A stretch of DNA of 64,000 nucleotides from Massilia sp. Leaf139 (GCF_001424165.1 NZ_LMOJ01000025.1:1-64000), one strand, 5' to 3'. Shown: positions 1-9,961, numbered from the stretch's first letter. The notes: generated by a model from the letters alone, not told the origin. Program-made: numbers and translations.

Positions 1-38
1 TCGATCTTGAATTCTTCGGGATACCGCTTGCCGCTCAT
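1..38 (-). CDS. IS3-family transposase OrfA, N-terminal 12 codons only
   Basis: Read leftward from an ATG at 38, the sequence gives MSGKRYPEEFKI, the usual opening of IS3-family OrfA (a helix-turn-helix DNA-binding subunit made before the OrfAB transposase). An AAGGAGA ribosome binding site lies a few bases upstream. The gene runs off the left edge, so its integrity cannot be judged. Family assignment rests on the very characteristic N-terminus only. Confidence 0.75.
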   Translation of the reverse strand, partial: MSGKRYPEEFKI

Positions 39-80
39 ACTTTCTCCTTGAACCTATAATTATAGGCTCAGGAGTGTCTA
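1..80 (-). mobile_element. Edge of an IS3-family insertion sequence
   Basis: The OrfA start is followed outward by a 14-bp perfect palindrome, CCTATAATTATAGG (53-66), then GGAGTGTCTA (71-80). This is the usual distance between OrfA and the terminal inverted repeat in IS3 elements. The exact terminal base is a guess, because the other end and the target duplication are outside the window. Confidence 0.5.
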
Positions 81-562
81 CTGAATTCGTGGCGATTCAC
101 CGTGCGCGAGCGGGGGAAGCTCGTCCGGTTGGCGCTTGAACGATACATTAAGGAGACAGAGCATCCAGCCGGAGATGTGGAGCAGCAAATCACCGCCGTT
201 TCGGCATGGCTGAGATCGCGCGGCGCCGGCGACGCTGCCCGCGTCGGAGTCGTCCAACATCCGTTGGGTAGCTTTGTTCAGCATGTCGCTCAACAGACCA
301 CAAATGAAACCACACAGTCGCCAGCGCTCCTGGCTCTCGAAACCGAATTTGTCTCGGCCGACGCATCGCGATCGATAAGTCGGTGGCTGCAGACATAATT
401 CAATGGCAGCCACGCTAACCACCGTTACAGGCGCCGATGGCAACATTGACGTCTTATCGGCTTTCTGTCGGCCCGGCTCTCTCACCGGATATGATCTGCT
501 TTCACACTGCCGGGACGAAGCACTGATCGTGGCGGCAGCAATCGGCGTCACAGGAGGAGCTT
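81..562. other. Stretch without a convincing gene
   Basis: About 480 bases between the IS edge and the HNH gene. Open frames exist on both strands (for example 102-398 forward), but none has a recognisable family, a good ribosome binding site or a plausible domain. It may be scrambled remains of a gene broken by the insertion sequence. The only clear signal is the AGGAGGA just before 563. Confidence 0.4.
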
Positions 563-1402
563 ATGAAAAATTATTTCATCAATTCGGATGCTGTATCCAA
601 CGAAAAGCGCAGCTATCACGATGAATGGATTGAACGAGGAATTGCCGTGACCAGCGGCGGTCAGGAATACCGTCTCCAGCTCGATAGTATTCCCAAGGGC
701 AGCACAGTCGTTCTGCACGAACCGAACAGCGGGGTGGTGGCAGCGGGGACCGTACTCGACGACCGCTCTGTCATCGTGAAGCGAGGTGCCGGAACCGTCA
801 GCCCGCTCGAAAGCGAGGAATATCATCGGAAGGTCGAATGGTATGGCGACTTGAGGTTGTACCCGCTTCCTTATAGCGAGATCATTCGGGTTTGGGGCAC
901 CAATCCGCGCCTGGCTGTGCAGCCGTTCGAAAAAAATCGAAACGAATTGATGGACCTGATCCACGCTTATGCAGAAATCGCGGACGTGGAACAACTAGGC
1001 GAGCGAAAACCGGGCGGGCCGACCCAAGTCAACGTGTTCGTACAGGCGCGACGAGGGCAGGGCAAATACCGCGATGAGCTGCTGGCTATGTGGGACCACC
1101 GTTGCGCCGTCACCGGTTGTTCCTTAGCTGCCGTATTGCGGGCCTCGCATGCCAAGCCGTGGCGTACGTCCAGCGACCAGGAGCGCCTAGATCCGCACAA
1201 TGGACTGCCTTTGATAGCGACCTTGGACGTCCTGTTCGACCGCGGCTTAATCGGCTTTGCCGACGATGGTTCAATGGTGTGTTCGAAGTTACTTGCGTCG
1301 GCCGATCGCGAGCTGTTGGGCTTGCCTGCCTCGCTGCGAAAATCCCTTAACACCGCGCAGAAAACCTACCTGCGACATCACCGGGAAGCGTTCAGCCTCT
1401 AA
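563..1402 (+). CDS. HNH endonuclease domain protein
   Basis: 279 residues with a C-terminal HNH_2-type nuclease domain at about 165-235. Visible residues are Cys181 and Cys186, ASHAKPW with His196, and the DPHNGL segment with Asn213, the usual metal- and phosphate-binding positions of HNH nucleases. The N-terminal 150 residues match no family I know and may bind DNA or a partner. An AGGAGG ribosome binding site fits the ATG at 563. The gene stands alone between an IS edge and a type VI cassette, so it is probably a restriction or defence nuclease brought in with accessory DNA. The substrate cannot be read from the sequence. Confidence 0.8.
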   Translation: MKNYFINSDAVSNEKRSYHDEWIERGIAVTSGGQEYRLQLDSIPKGSTVVLHEPNSGVVAAGTVLDDRSVIVKRGAGTVSPLESEEYHRKVEWYGDLRLYPLPYSEIIRVWGTNPRLAVQPFEKNRNELMDLIHAYAEIADVEQLGERKPGGPTQVNVFVQARRGQGKYRDELLAMWDHRCAVTGCSLAAVLRASHAKPWRTSSDQERLDPHNGLPLIATLDVLFDRGLIGFADDGSMVCSKLLASADRELLGLPASLRKSLNTAQKTYLRHHREAFSL

Positions 1403-1644
1403 GCACTGTAGCTGGCGCTGGAGCAGCATTGTAGACACTGCGCTGATTACAAAGGGCACCGCGACAAACTGCAATAAAGTCAGGGCGAAACCGAGAAACA
1501 AACGGGGCACACCATCTTTGAGAGAGGGTTTGGCCGGGCAGTCCACAAATCTTTAACCAGTAGAGTTCAGTCCGCTTTATGCCGGCCTATCGTGCATGAG
1601 TGGCAGCAATTACGCATTGATGCCAATGCGGTCGGTCGGGATCT

Positions 1645-1899
1645 TCATACCGAGGAAATCAGCTTTGCACCGCAAGCGGTAAGATCGTTGTCATAGGCGT
1701 AGGACCGACCCTTGTGTTTGGCACCGGCGCCGTCCGGCTTGATGGGAAACTTCCCTTTGCATTTGGGACAGAACGTCACATCGTCTGCAAGCGCTGCTTC
1801 TACACCCATCACGACAGTCCCGGATGAAACCGAAATGACCTGACCACCGTGGTCTGTCTTGTCATTCAAGCGAATGACGCCACGCCCCTCATGCTTCAT
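1645..1899 (-). CDS. PAAR-domain protein, type VI secretion spike tip
   Basis: 84 residues forming almost only a PAAR domain, the cone that caps the VgrG trimer and carries effectors. It has the expected repeating Gly/Asp turns, and Cys and His residues that could coordinate the tip metal. I chose the ATG at 1899, not the TTG at 1905, because GGAG lies 8 bases before the ATG and only 2 before the TTG. It is the last gene of the leftward vgrG-tle5-immunity-PAAR cassette, 84 bases after the lipoprotein gene. Confidence 0.85.
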   Translation of the reverse strand: MKHEGRGVIRLNDKTDHGGQVISVSSGTVVMGVEAALADDVTFCPKCKGKFPIKPDGAGAKHKGRSYAYDNDLTACGAKLISSV

Positions 1900-1983
1900 A
1901 TTCAAAACTCCGGATGCTAATTGATGAGAGAACCGCTGCGGTACGATGTCCGCAAGCGTGACGTTCCGATCTGTCGGCGTGAA

Positions 1984-3603
1984 CTACTTCTCGATTGGCG
2001 TTTCGTCCTCCAGCAAGTGCCATTTCAAATCGGCGCGCTCCAGCGGAAGCATCCAATCGCGTTTCGGATCGGGGAAGGCTTGTCCGGCAGTCAGCCAGCG
2101 CTGCCGCCAAGCCTGGTTGACCTCCTGTTCCAGCGGATGGCCCGGCGCAAGCCATGGCTGCCACGTCCCTGTGACCGGACAGGCTTTGTTGCCAGCACAT
2201 TCCACGGGCGGAGCCAAGCGTGGAACTTGCCGCGACAGCCTGAGCGCTGTGCGCGGCGCAACTACGCCACCTTCGTTGCGTATGGTGAGCACACGCTGCC
2301 AGACGATCCCGGCAATGGTTTTCGAACCCATGCCGTCCGGGAAGCGCGGCTGCTCGAACGCTTCGCCCTTGCCGTAGAGGCCGGGCGCGATGCCGGCCAG
2401 GAAGCCGCGCACATCGGCCGCGTCCTGCGGCGCTGTCGGTTGCCAGTAGCCGGCGACAGGCGCCTGCAGGGCATCGGTCGTTTCCTTGATCGGCCGGAAC
2501 ACGTAGGCGCTATCAAGGAAGTAGCGGCCCTTCCTGAGCGAGGCTTCGGTGGGCGCCGGGGCGTCTGGCGCGGGTACGACGGCCATGGCCGCAGCGAGCA
2601 GGCTTTCGCGTTTGCCGTCCCAGGGCGGCAGCGTGGCAGGCGGCAGGGGCAGGATCTTGTCGAGGTTGGGGAAGCGGCGGTCGGGGTTGAAGCTGAGTGC
2701 GTCGCCAAGCATGTCGTAGCGTTGGCCCCGTGCCTTGTCGATGAAAGGCACGAACATGTTTTCCAATTCGTCCGGACGAGCGAACTCGAGGAACAATCTG
2801 TCTGCGCAATACTTGCAGCCGCCCTTCACACCCTCGTGCAAAGCCCGCATTACGCGGTCGCGGGTTTCCGGGGTTTCGCTGCCGAGTTCCGTCCCGTCAG
2901 GCGCCCGGGGTACCTCATACATGGGTTTCATCTCCACCGCAGCCGGGCCGTAACCCTGGGCCAGCGCGCATTCGAACATCTTGATCGCAATCGGGATGTT
3001 GCCCCAGTAGCCGGGCTTGAGACCGTCCGCGCCCGCATCCATCTTCTCGCCAAGGAAGGCCATCGATTGCGGGTTGCCCATCTGGGCTGCCTTCTGGAAA
3101 AAGGCATACGCGCGGTCGGGGTCGCCACGCACGCCTGTGCCGTTGAGATAATACGTGCCCATCCTGTCGTAGGCAGCCGGAATGCCCAGTTCGATGGCCT
3201 GTGACACCAATGCCACCGCCTCATTCTCGCCATTGGGCGGATCGTGCCGTTCCACATACAGGCTGGCAAGGTTCAGCATCGCCTTCCAGTGATGCCGTTC
3301 GGCGGCCTGGCGGGTCAGCCGAACGACCTTTTTATAATCTACGTCGTCGACGTAGACAGACCCATCTTCCATCGCACGCGCCTCAAGGAACCAGTCGTCG
3401 GCTTGGGCGTCGATCGGCGGCACCTTGCTCGCTTCGGTCTGACATTCGAAGGAAGCGATGTGCGGATCGAAGGGCGGCAGTTCTTGTAAGTATCCGGGAA
3501 GCTTGGTCTTGTCCATGTCGCAGGCGGTCAGAAAAGTAAGCGTGATCAGGAAGGTTGCCAGATGGCGGCAACGCGATGGGGAAAAAGCGGAAAGGGTATC
3601 CAT
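1984..3603 (-). CDS. Sel1-repeat lipoprotein, probable immunity protein for the adjacent phospholipase effector
   Basis: 539 residues. A signal peptide ends in the lipobox LTAC with the lipidated Cys28. Residues of about 90-220 hold Sel1-like helical repeats (patterns such as A..G....YY.NG.G...D...A...F). The C-terminal half resembles the DUF6396 region often fused to Sel1 repeats beside type VI effectors. Periplasmic Sel1 lipoproteins are known to neutralise Tle5-type phospholipases, and this gene starts 3 bases after the phospholipase stop. The immunity role is inferred from that position and from the predicted lipidation. Confidence 0.75.
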   Translation of the reverse strand: MDTLSAFSPSRCRHLATFLITLTFLTACDMDKTKLPGYLQELPPFDPHIASFECQTEASKVPPIDAQADDWFLEARAMEDGSVYVDDVDYKKVVRLTRQAAERHHWKAMLNLASLYVERHDPPNGENEAVALVSQAIELGIPAAYDRMGTYYLNGTGVRGDPDRAYAFFQKAAQMGNPQSMAFLGEKMDAGADGLKPGYWGNIPIAIKMFECALAQGYGPAAVEMKPMYEVPRAPDGTELGSETPETRDRVMRALHEGVKGGCKYCADRLFLEFARPDELENMFVPFIDKARGQRYDMLGDALSFNPDRRFPNLDKILPLPPATLPPWDGKRESLLAAAMAVVPAPDAPAPTEASLRKGRYFLDSAYVFRPIKETTDALQAPVAGYWQPTAPQDAADVRGFLAGIAPGLYGKGEAFEQPRFPDGMGSKTIAGIVWQRVLTIRNEGGVVAPRTALRLSRQVPRLAPPVECAGNKACPVTGTWQPWLAPGHPLEQEVNQAWRQRWLTAGQAFPDPKRDWMLPLERADLKWHLLEDETPIEK

Positions 3604-3606
3604 GGT

Positions 3607-5640
3607 TCAACCGAAGCGCATGGTCGAGCTTCGGCTATCGTCCAGCGGGACGATGAAGCCTCCCATCTGCTTCTTCTTCGGGTCGGTTGACGTCGACTTC
3701 TGTCTGTCCTTGTTTTCGTTCATAAGCTTTACCCATTCCTTGAAGGTTTCCTTGATTTCCTGTGGCGTCGCGTTTCCGCCATTGTTCTTTTCGGTCGCGA
3801 GCTGCGACCAGATCCGTTTTCGTAGTTCGGTCGCATGGCGCGGATCGTTGGTGGCAAGGTTGATCTCGCTGTCCACCACCATGCTGCGCTGGTTCAGGTT
3901 GGCACTGCCGAGCGTGAAAAAGCCATCATCGATCAGCAGCAGCTTGGAGTGGATATAAATTTCGCGGTAGCGCCACTGGCGTCGCGCCTGGTTGAATTCG
4001 CAGGCGTTGAGCACGGCAACGCACACCTGCAAGCCATAAGTTTTCTCGAGGATCAGCTTGGAAGGCTTGTCGATCCTGTTTGCTGTCGAGATCACGTCCG
4101 GCAAGGTTTGCTGCGTCGCCCGCATGCCGGTCACACCTCGGAACGCGTACTGCCTGGATGCTGCCTCGTCACGCCTGGCCTTCTCATTCGCCTCTTCGAT
4201 CATCTTGACTTGTCCGGTCATGCCACCCTGCTGGCCCAGCGTCGCCAAGGTATCGTAGGTACGCGGAACCATCTGCGCTTTTTCGGGCGCCGGAATGACG
4301 ACGAAGACGTGCATCACCGGCAAGTCCTCGTTGGTCTTTCCGATCTTCGCGCAGTTGCGTTTCCAGCCGGCGATCACCTTTTTTCGGATCGCGAGCAAGT
4401 GCTCGGCCCAGTCCTGATATTGGAAATATTGGTTTTCCATATACAGGTAGCCCGTCCCCGCGGCGGCAACGCGGGTCGCATTGAAATAGATGTCCTTGAT
4501 CGTAAAATCGTCTTCCTCGGGCTGCGTCCTGACAATTTGTACCGTCGAGTCACCGGATGCGGCCTTGCGCAGCAACCCGGAAGGCGGCGCGCTGCACACG
4601 TAGGGCGTTGCCGGGGCACCACCACCAGCACGTTCCCAGGCCCGCTCGAAATTCTCGTGGACCGGTATGAGCGCCCGGCCACCTTCAATCCGGCAGGCGT
4701 AGTCGCGGTACGGTTTCAGGGTCTCGAAATCGAAATGGCCGTCGACGCCCTCCGCATGCTCCTGCATTGTCTTGGCGGCACCTTGTTCGCGCAGCGGATT
4801 TTCAACGCAATGTTCGGGAGTGTCCCAGTAGTCGGTCAGTGAATTCAGGCCCATAACGTAACCGACCGCTTTCTTGCCTTCGTTATAGGCGAAGTCGATC
4901 AGGATTGGCTTTTGATGATGGGTGCCGCCCAATGTGAACAGCTTGCTCTCGACAACGTCGGGCTTTCTCGTCTCCTGGCCAAGCGAATCATCGATGCTGC
5001 TGGAATCGCCGTCACGCGTGCGGATGCTGATGCCCTGCAGCCGTCCTGCGAACGCCGCCTTGTACCAGCTGCAGCAATACTCTTCCCTCGCCATCGCCGC
5101 CAGTTTGTCGCCCGGAATGTTCCACTCCTTTTTATGACGGTTATCCCGGGCATGCTCGCGTATCAGTTGCAGGCTGCGCTTGGCGTTGATTTGCTGGATT
5201 TCCACATCGCTTTGCTGGATGCGCCAAGGACTCGTTCCGTGACTGTGGCCGGGCATGTGCTTTTGAATCTTTGCGCCGCTGATGCTATGCCAGACCAGCA
5301 GGCGGACACGCACGCCCCGCCTTCCCGCTGCAATCAAGAGGTCGCCGTATGTTTCGGCGCGCGGCCACGTGTAACCGTTACGCACCAGTTCCATTCCTGG
5401 ATCAAAGCCCCAGCACACCAGTTCGATGCTTTCCTTCGCTTCCGCGATGTCCTTGGCGATGGCCGCGAAGCCGTCTCTTCCGCAGATATGGACGGTAAGC
5501 TTGTTGTTGTGGGTAATGGGATGTGTGGCGTTTCCCTTTTTGTTCTTGTCTTCCACAAACCATTGGATGGTGGATGTCGCCTTGCAGCTGACCTCGTCGA
5601 TATGGACCTGTTCGGTTCGCAGATATTTTTCAGAGCTCAT
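3607..5640 (-). CDS. Phospholipase D-type type VI effector (Tle5-like)
   Basis: 677 residues with two HxKx4D (HKD) phospholipase D motifs: His242-Lys244-Asp249 and His564-Lys566-Asp571, the second followed by the usual GSANLNQRS segment. Two such motifs form one active site that hydrolyses phospholipid head groups. Length and spacing fit Tle5 antibacterial effectors, which act on the target cell membrane from the periplasm. There is no signal peptide, as expected for VgrG-delivered cargo. It lies 26 bases after vgrG and directly before a lipoprotein that is probably its immunity partner. A housekeeping cardiolipin synthase is unlikely, because membrane helices are missing and the neighbours are type VI genes. 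Confidence 0.87.
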   Translation of the reverse strand: MSSEKYLRTEQVHIDEVSCKATSTIQWFVEDKNKKGNATHPITHNNKLTVHICGRDGFAAIAKDIAEAKESIELVCWGFDPGMELVRNGYTWPRAETYGDLLIAAGRRGVRVRLLVWHSISGAKIQKHMPGHSHGTSPWRIQQSDVEIQQINAKRSLQLIREHARDNRHKKEWNIPGDKLAAMAREEYCCSWYKAAFAGRLQGISIRTRDGDSSSIDDSLGQETRKPDVVESKLFTLGGTHHQKPILIDFAYNEGKKAVGYVMGLNSLTDYWDTPEHCVENPLREQGAAKTMQEHAEGVDGHFDFETLKPYRDYACRIEGGRALIPVHENFERAWERAGGGAPATPYVCSAPPSGLLRKAASGDSTVQIVRTQPEEDDFTIKDIYFNATRVAAAGTGYLYMENQYFQYQDWAEHLLAIRKKVIAGWKRNCAKIGKTNEDLPVMHVFVVIPAPEKAQMVPRTYDTLATLGQQGGMTGQVKMIEEANEKARRDEAASRQYAFRGVTGMRATQQTLPDVISTANRIDKPSKLILEKTYGLQVCVAVLNACEFNQARRQWRYREIYIHSKLLLIDDGFFTLGSANLNQRSMVVDSEINLATNDPRHATELRKRIWSQLATEKNNGGNATPQEIKETFKEWVKLMNENKDRQKSTSTDPKKKQMGGFIVPLDDSRSSTMRFG

Positions 5641-5666
5641 GAGGTTCCCTGTTCTGTTCGCAGCTG

Positions 5667-8420
5667 TCAGGAGTAGGTGCGGCCTTCTGCCGATCCATCG
5701 AGAGCGCGCGCTCCCTGGTTCGAGAGAAGCTGCTCGCTGTGCAAGGCTTTGTCCTTTGGGTCAAATTTTTCCCAAGCCTTGAGATCGAATTTTTCGCCGT
5801 TCCCCAGCTCGACCGTGTATCCCTGGGTTCCGCTCGCATGTTCGATGGCGATAAGGCCAAGGTCGTCGGTGATGCCTTCGTCGACCTGGCTGCCGTTCTT
5901 GTAGAGGGTGTAAGGGACGTTCGCAAACGGGCGTCCGCTTTCAGCGTGCGTTTGCAGCATGAAGAGCAGCTGCTTCGGATCGTCCGGCGTCTTCGGCTCT
6001 ACGATGTTGATCTTGTGCTCCGACGAAGGATGCGGTCGGTTCTGAGGACCAAGGGTCTCGAGGTTGCCATGGAACAGCGCTGGCTTGGCAGCGAAGACTT
6101 CCATCCGGTTGGTGATTTCGACCATGCACTCAGGGCCATGCAGCCGCACGCCTTTTTTCCCCTTTAGGTCGATCCAGTCGGTTTGACTGATCAGGGACAG
6201 AACCTTGTTGGCGATGATCTGGATGTCGTCGTCATGTGCCTGCACGGTGATCTTGCCGGAGGCCGCAATCAGCTTCATGCCTGCCTTATGGACGAACAGG
6301 CGCAAGGTCTGCTTGATGCTCGCGAACAGGCTGTCGCCTGTTGCGATCGAGAGATTGCGTCCGGTCGTCAACGCCGTGTGCTCGGCGCTGGCGATGTGGG
6401 TCGACTGTGCCGACGACGTCTCGATTCCGGCCGGGCTGGACAGGACGAGGTGCGGTTGGGACAGCTCGGGGAATTTTTCGCCAGTGCCGCGCACCTCGTC
6501 GTTTTGTACCTTTAGAGAATCGGCAACGTCGTGCTGCTGCCCACTCTCCTGCGCCAGGCCCTGCAGTGCGGCTGTCGCCTGGTCATCGTGTAGCTTGTGC
6601 GCGGTATCCAGCCGTTTTGCCGTTTCACCCATGTCCTTGATCGGACCGCGTGCTGTCTGCCTTGCCTCGGTCGTGATCAATAGTCCTTTGGCAGCGCGGG
6701 CCACGCCATGTCCATCGGTGCGCAGCTCCCATCCTTCGCCACGGGCATCCTTGCGGCCGGCATTGTCCTCGATGCGCGTGATGTGGCCGAGCGACAGCTG
6801 ACTGCACTGGTGATCGCTTTTCAGCTGGGCCTGGATCATCTCCTTGGTGTCGTCGAGAACGAGGTGATTGCCGCGTGCCCCGCCACCCAGCTCCCGGCTG
6901 CGCAAGCCGGCAAGCGACTGCTGCTCCGGTAGCGACCACGGCGGCATGTGCGTTTGGTTGTAGAGCGCGCCGAGTACGAGCGGATGGTCGATATTCCCGT
7001 TCGGGTAGACGACGGCAACTTCCTCGCCGACGCGCGGCAACCGGATTTGCCCGAATTCGCTGCCGGCGGCCGGCGTCATCACCCGAATCCAGGGCGAGCT
7101 CTTTTCGTCGTAAGTACCCAGCCGGTCCCAGTGAGGCTGCAGCTTGATGCGCCCGTAGCCATCCGTATGGATCTCGGCGCCGACCGGCCCGACGACGATG
7201 GCCGTATGGAGCCCCGTATAGATAACAGGCTCACTATTGAAGTTGCGGCCAGGGCGCCAGCGGATGTCCTGGCGAATGCACGTAAAGCGATTTTCGTAGT
7301 GCGAAGGTGCCTCAGGACCCGCCTGATAGTTGTTGGAAACCTCATGGTCGGCCGACAGGATCAGGTAGTAGCGGTCCTCGATGCTGCCGCGGGGCTCGGA
7401 GTCGTATCGACGCGAGCGCGGCTCGGCGCTGAAGTGGCCGCCGAGCTTGAATGTGCGGCCCGGCAGCACGCACCTCTCGTTGCCGGCCGCCTCGAAATAC
7501 TGGGTGTCCTTGTCCGCTTCGTCCATGCGCCGGCCCGCCAGCTGTGCGCCGTCGGTCTGCAGGCGAAAGCCATAGGCACCAAGGTCCTCGTAGACTTCGT
7601 AGGAAAAGAAATCACCTTGCTGGTTGACTGAAGGGGCTTCAACGAGTTGCGCTCTTGGATTCTTGTAATCGAACGACGCGAGCGTGGTCTTACCCGAACC
7701 GAGCCGTCGGATGGCCGTCCACTCGCGAATGCCGTCGTCCTCGCGCGAGCCGCCCTTGTCGTGGTACGAGATCCAGTACGCTTGCTCGTCGATCGGCTGG
7801 GCCAGGAAGCTGTCATCCGAAATCATGAGCCTGTGACCGTCGAATCTGTGTTCGTACCAGTAGTGCAGGCCTAGCGCTTCCCAGCGTCGGTGCAGGTGGT
7901 TGTAATCGGTCTCGTTGTACTGGTTGGCGAGAGTCAGCTTCGAGTCGTCGATGGGGTAGACGTGCCAGTCCGCCTCCCGGTAGTGCTTCAGCGTTTCCTC
8001 GGTGATCTCGCGCACGCTTTTATTGTGAAACGACCTGCTGTCCTTGCGCAGGCGAGCGAACGCGAGCCAGGGTTCGAGCACCATCTGGTAGAAGGCGAAG
8101 CCGCCATCCGTGCGCAGGAAACGGAACTCAGTGATGTAGCCGTTGAAGTAGCGCAGCGATCCGTCTTCCCGCACCAGGGAGATGGTCACCATCCGGCCCA
8201 TCAGCATTTTGAGGGGAATCCGTGCCTCGTCCGACAGTACCTCAACCTGGAAGTGAAAACCGCGCGAGACTTCCTCATGAGCGACCAGCTTGTTCGGCAA
8301 AAGGACAGCGGGTGGTCCATCCTTCAATGGAAAGTCTAGCCGCATGAGGCGGTTGTGTTGAGATGCGCCACTAAACGCCGACCACGCGGCACCGCTAACG
8401 ATTTCCTGGCTTTCGCCCAT
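5667..8420 (-). CDS. vgrG: Type VI secretion spike protein VgrG with a C-terminal extension
   Basis: 917 residues. The N-terminal two thirds show the gp27-like and gp5 OB-fold regions of VgrG, with typical stretches such as GEEVAVVYPNGNIDHP near residue 475. A DUF2345-like region follows. The last 100 residues look like a small beta-sandwich of the transthyretin type (LLFMLQTH...GITDDLGLIAIEH), which in other VgrGs docks lipase effectors. The start is the ATG at 8420, with AGGAGG 6 bases upstream; an upstream in-frame start lacks such a site. It heads the cassette carrying a phospholipase D effector, so it is probably the dedicated carrier of that toxin. No other secretion-apparatus genes are in the window. 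Confidence 0.92.
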   Translation of the reverse strand: MGESQEIVSGAAWSAFSGASQHNRLMRLDFPLKDGPPAVLLPNKLVAHEEVSRGFHFQVEVLSDEARIPLKMLMGRMVTISLVREDGSLRYFNGYITEFRFLRTDGGFAFYQMVLEPWLAFARLRKDSRSFHNKSVREITEETLKHYREADWHVYPIDDSKLTLANQYNETDYNHLHRRWEALGLHYWYEHRFDGHRLMISDDSFLAQPIDEQAYWISYHDKGGSREDDGIREWTAIRRLGSGKTTLASFDYKNPRAQLVEAPSVNQQGDFFSYEVYEDLGAYGFRLQTDGAQLAGRRMDEADKDTQYFEAAGNERCVLPGRTFKLGGHFSAEPRSRRYDSEPRGSIEDRYYLILSADHEVSNNYQAGPEAPSHYENRFTCIRQDIRWRPGRNFNSEPVIYTGLHTAIVVGPVGAEIHTDGYGRIKLQPHWDRLGTYDEKSSPWIRVMTPAAGSEFGQIRLPRVGEEVAVVYPNGNIDHPLVLGALYNQTHMPPWSLPEQQSLAGLRSRELGGGARGNHLVLDDTKEMIQAQLKSDHQCSQLSLGHITRIEDNAGRKDARGEGWELRTDGHGVARAAKGLLITTEARQTARGPIKDMGETAKRLDTAHKLHDDQATAALQGLAQESGQQHDVADSLKVQNDEVRGTGEKFPELSQPHLVLSSPAGIETSSAQSTHIASAEHTALTTGRNLSIATGDSLFASIKQTLRLFVHKAGMKLIAASGKITVQAHDDDIQIIANKVLSLISQTDWIDLKGKKGVRLHGPECMVEITNRMEVFAAKPALFHGNLETLGPQNRPHPSSEHKINIVEPKTPDDPKQLLFMLQTHAESGRPFANVPYTLYKNGSQVDEGITDDLGLIAIEHASGTQGYTVELGNGEKFDLKAWEKFDPKDKALHSEQLLSNQGARALDGSAEGRTYS

Positions 8421-8578
8421 TAACTGCCTCCTGATGTCCCGCTGGCCGTAGCGCACGTGAAAAAATGGTCAGCTGACACGTTACCCGCATGCTGCCAAAA
8501 AAGGCTTGCTAAGAATCAATACGTTTCCCTGCGCCATGTCTAAAGTTTTTCTGACAGTCATCTTGGAGGAGCATGGCA

Positions 8579-9763
8579 ATGCCGAAGAACCTGAAACGAC
8601 GTGGACACGCACGTGCCGCGAGCCCGCTTGGCCGACAGCCAGTACCGAGGGATGGGTTCGTCAACATCGGGCCGGCGCTGGTGCGCAGTCCCATGACGCG
8701 GTTTTTTGGCCGGCCCTATCCGGTACAGTTCCGGGTGCAGGGCGCGCTCGACGCCTGGACGCATGCGCTCGGGAACACGGGGCTCTGGCCCCTCTGGCAG
8801 GATCCCGGCACGCTGTGCTGGCAGATCAGGCAGGAAGTCTTGCGGCAGCTGGAATGCGTGCATCCTAGCTCTTCGGTAGCTGGGCAGATAAGCGCCGAAG
8901 ATCGCCAACGGCTCGCATTTCAGGTCAGCACGAACCTCAAGTACCATTTGAGCGAGGGCACAGTGATCGAGGCCACGCCCGCGCTGGAAACGCTGCTGGC
9001 GAATTCGGACGTGGATCTCAGTCTCCCGATGAGCATGGTCGCGCCGCCTTACCGGGCCCAGTACCTGCGCTTCGGCGAAGCGGCCATGCGGTATCTGAAA
9101 GTGCCGGCTCCGCAATCGCCCGATCACGCCTTCGACGGGGCATTCTGTTTCCTGACCCGGCACGGCATGTCTGGCGAGCCAGAGGGGAAATGCTAGACGC
9201 TGGAACTCGTCTTCATCGGCAAGCGCCAGAACCGCTACGCTGGCCATATCTCGCTGCTCGGCGAAACGGATCGGGGGGACGTTACGGTTGGCGAGTGGTT
9301 GGGCGAGGTCCTCGGCGGCTTCACCGCAGCAGACGAGAGCGAGCTTCATTCATCGATGCACGCCGCGGTCAGCTACGTGGTCCGTCTGTTTCTCTACATG
9401 GCTTTGAAGCAGGCGCGCGTGACACCGCACAGCGAATACGACGAGGCGCTACGCCGCGCCGCTGGCCTGGGGGAGCGCAAGCGCGCCAAACTGTTGCAGA
9501 GATCGGCATCCCTCTACAACGGCATTCTTGTCGGTCCTGAGTCATTGCTGCCGCCTGATCTGGAAGGTGCGGCGGGGGGTGGCGTGGCTCCGCATTGGCG
9601 CCGCGGGCATTTTCGTATGCAGCCCTTCGGCATCGGCAATCAGCAGCGCAAACTTATCTTCGTCGCGCCGGCCCTGATTCACGCGGAGCAACTGCAGGGC
9701 GACTTGCCGGTACCGAAATCGTACCGGGCCGGTGCCGCTGTCGCTGTCGCTAGTACGACTTGA
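8579..9763 (+). pseudogene. Uncharacterised gene interrupted by one in-frame TAG
   Basis: One reading frame runs from an ATG at 8579 (GGAGGA 8 bases upstream) to 9763, broken only by a TAG at 9194-9196. The frame is unchanged on both sides, and coding-like sequence resumes at once with TLELVFIGKR, so this is a nonsense change and not a frameshift. The full product would be about 394 residues; the first part alone is about 205. I recognise no family. It is divergent from vgrG, and its composition resembles its neighbours. It could be a recent pseudogene, a sequencing error or, less likely, a readthrough gene. Confidence 0.6.
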
Positions 9764-9961
9764 TCACGCCAGCCATTGAGGCTAGGCATAGAGAAAAGGG
9801 CGCCAGTGTTGCCCTTGGCTCCCGCTGGTTTGCTACGAGGATGTGCAGCTGAAGCTTAAGGAAACGCTGGTTTAGAACGCCTCGCAAAACCGTTCAACGT
9901 ACCTCCAACAGATGAGAGAGTAGGCAAGCGAAAGAACCGAATTTTCCCCACGTTTCTTTCA

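Noticed and set aside
73..1439. 9-base inverted repeat (AGTGTCTAC 73-81, GTAGACACT 1431-1439) flanking the HNH gene, as if a transposable unit
   Set aside because: Nine bases can match by chance, there is no transposase inside and no target duplication is visible.
1289..1546. Leftward 85-residue frame with a membrane-like segment
   Set aside because: It overlaps the 3' end of the HNH gene and has no clear ribosome binding site or family.
1921..3204. 427-residue forward frame opposite the Sel1 lipoprotein gene
   Set aside because: It is antisense to a gene with a clear lipobox and repeats, and has no recognisable family.
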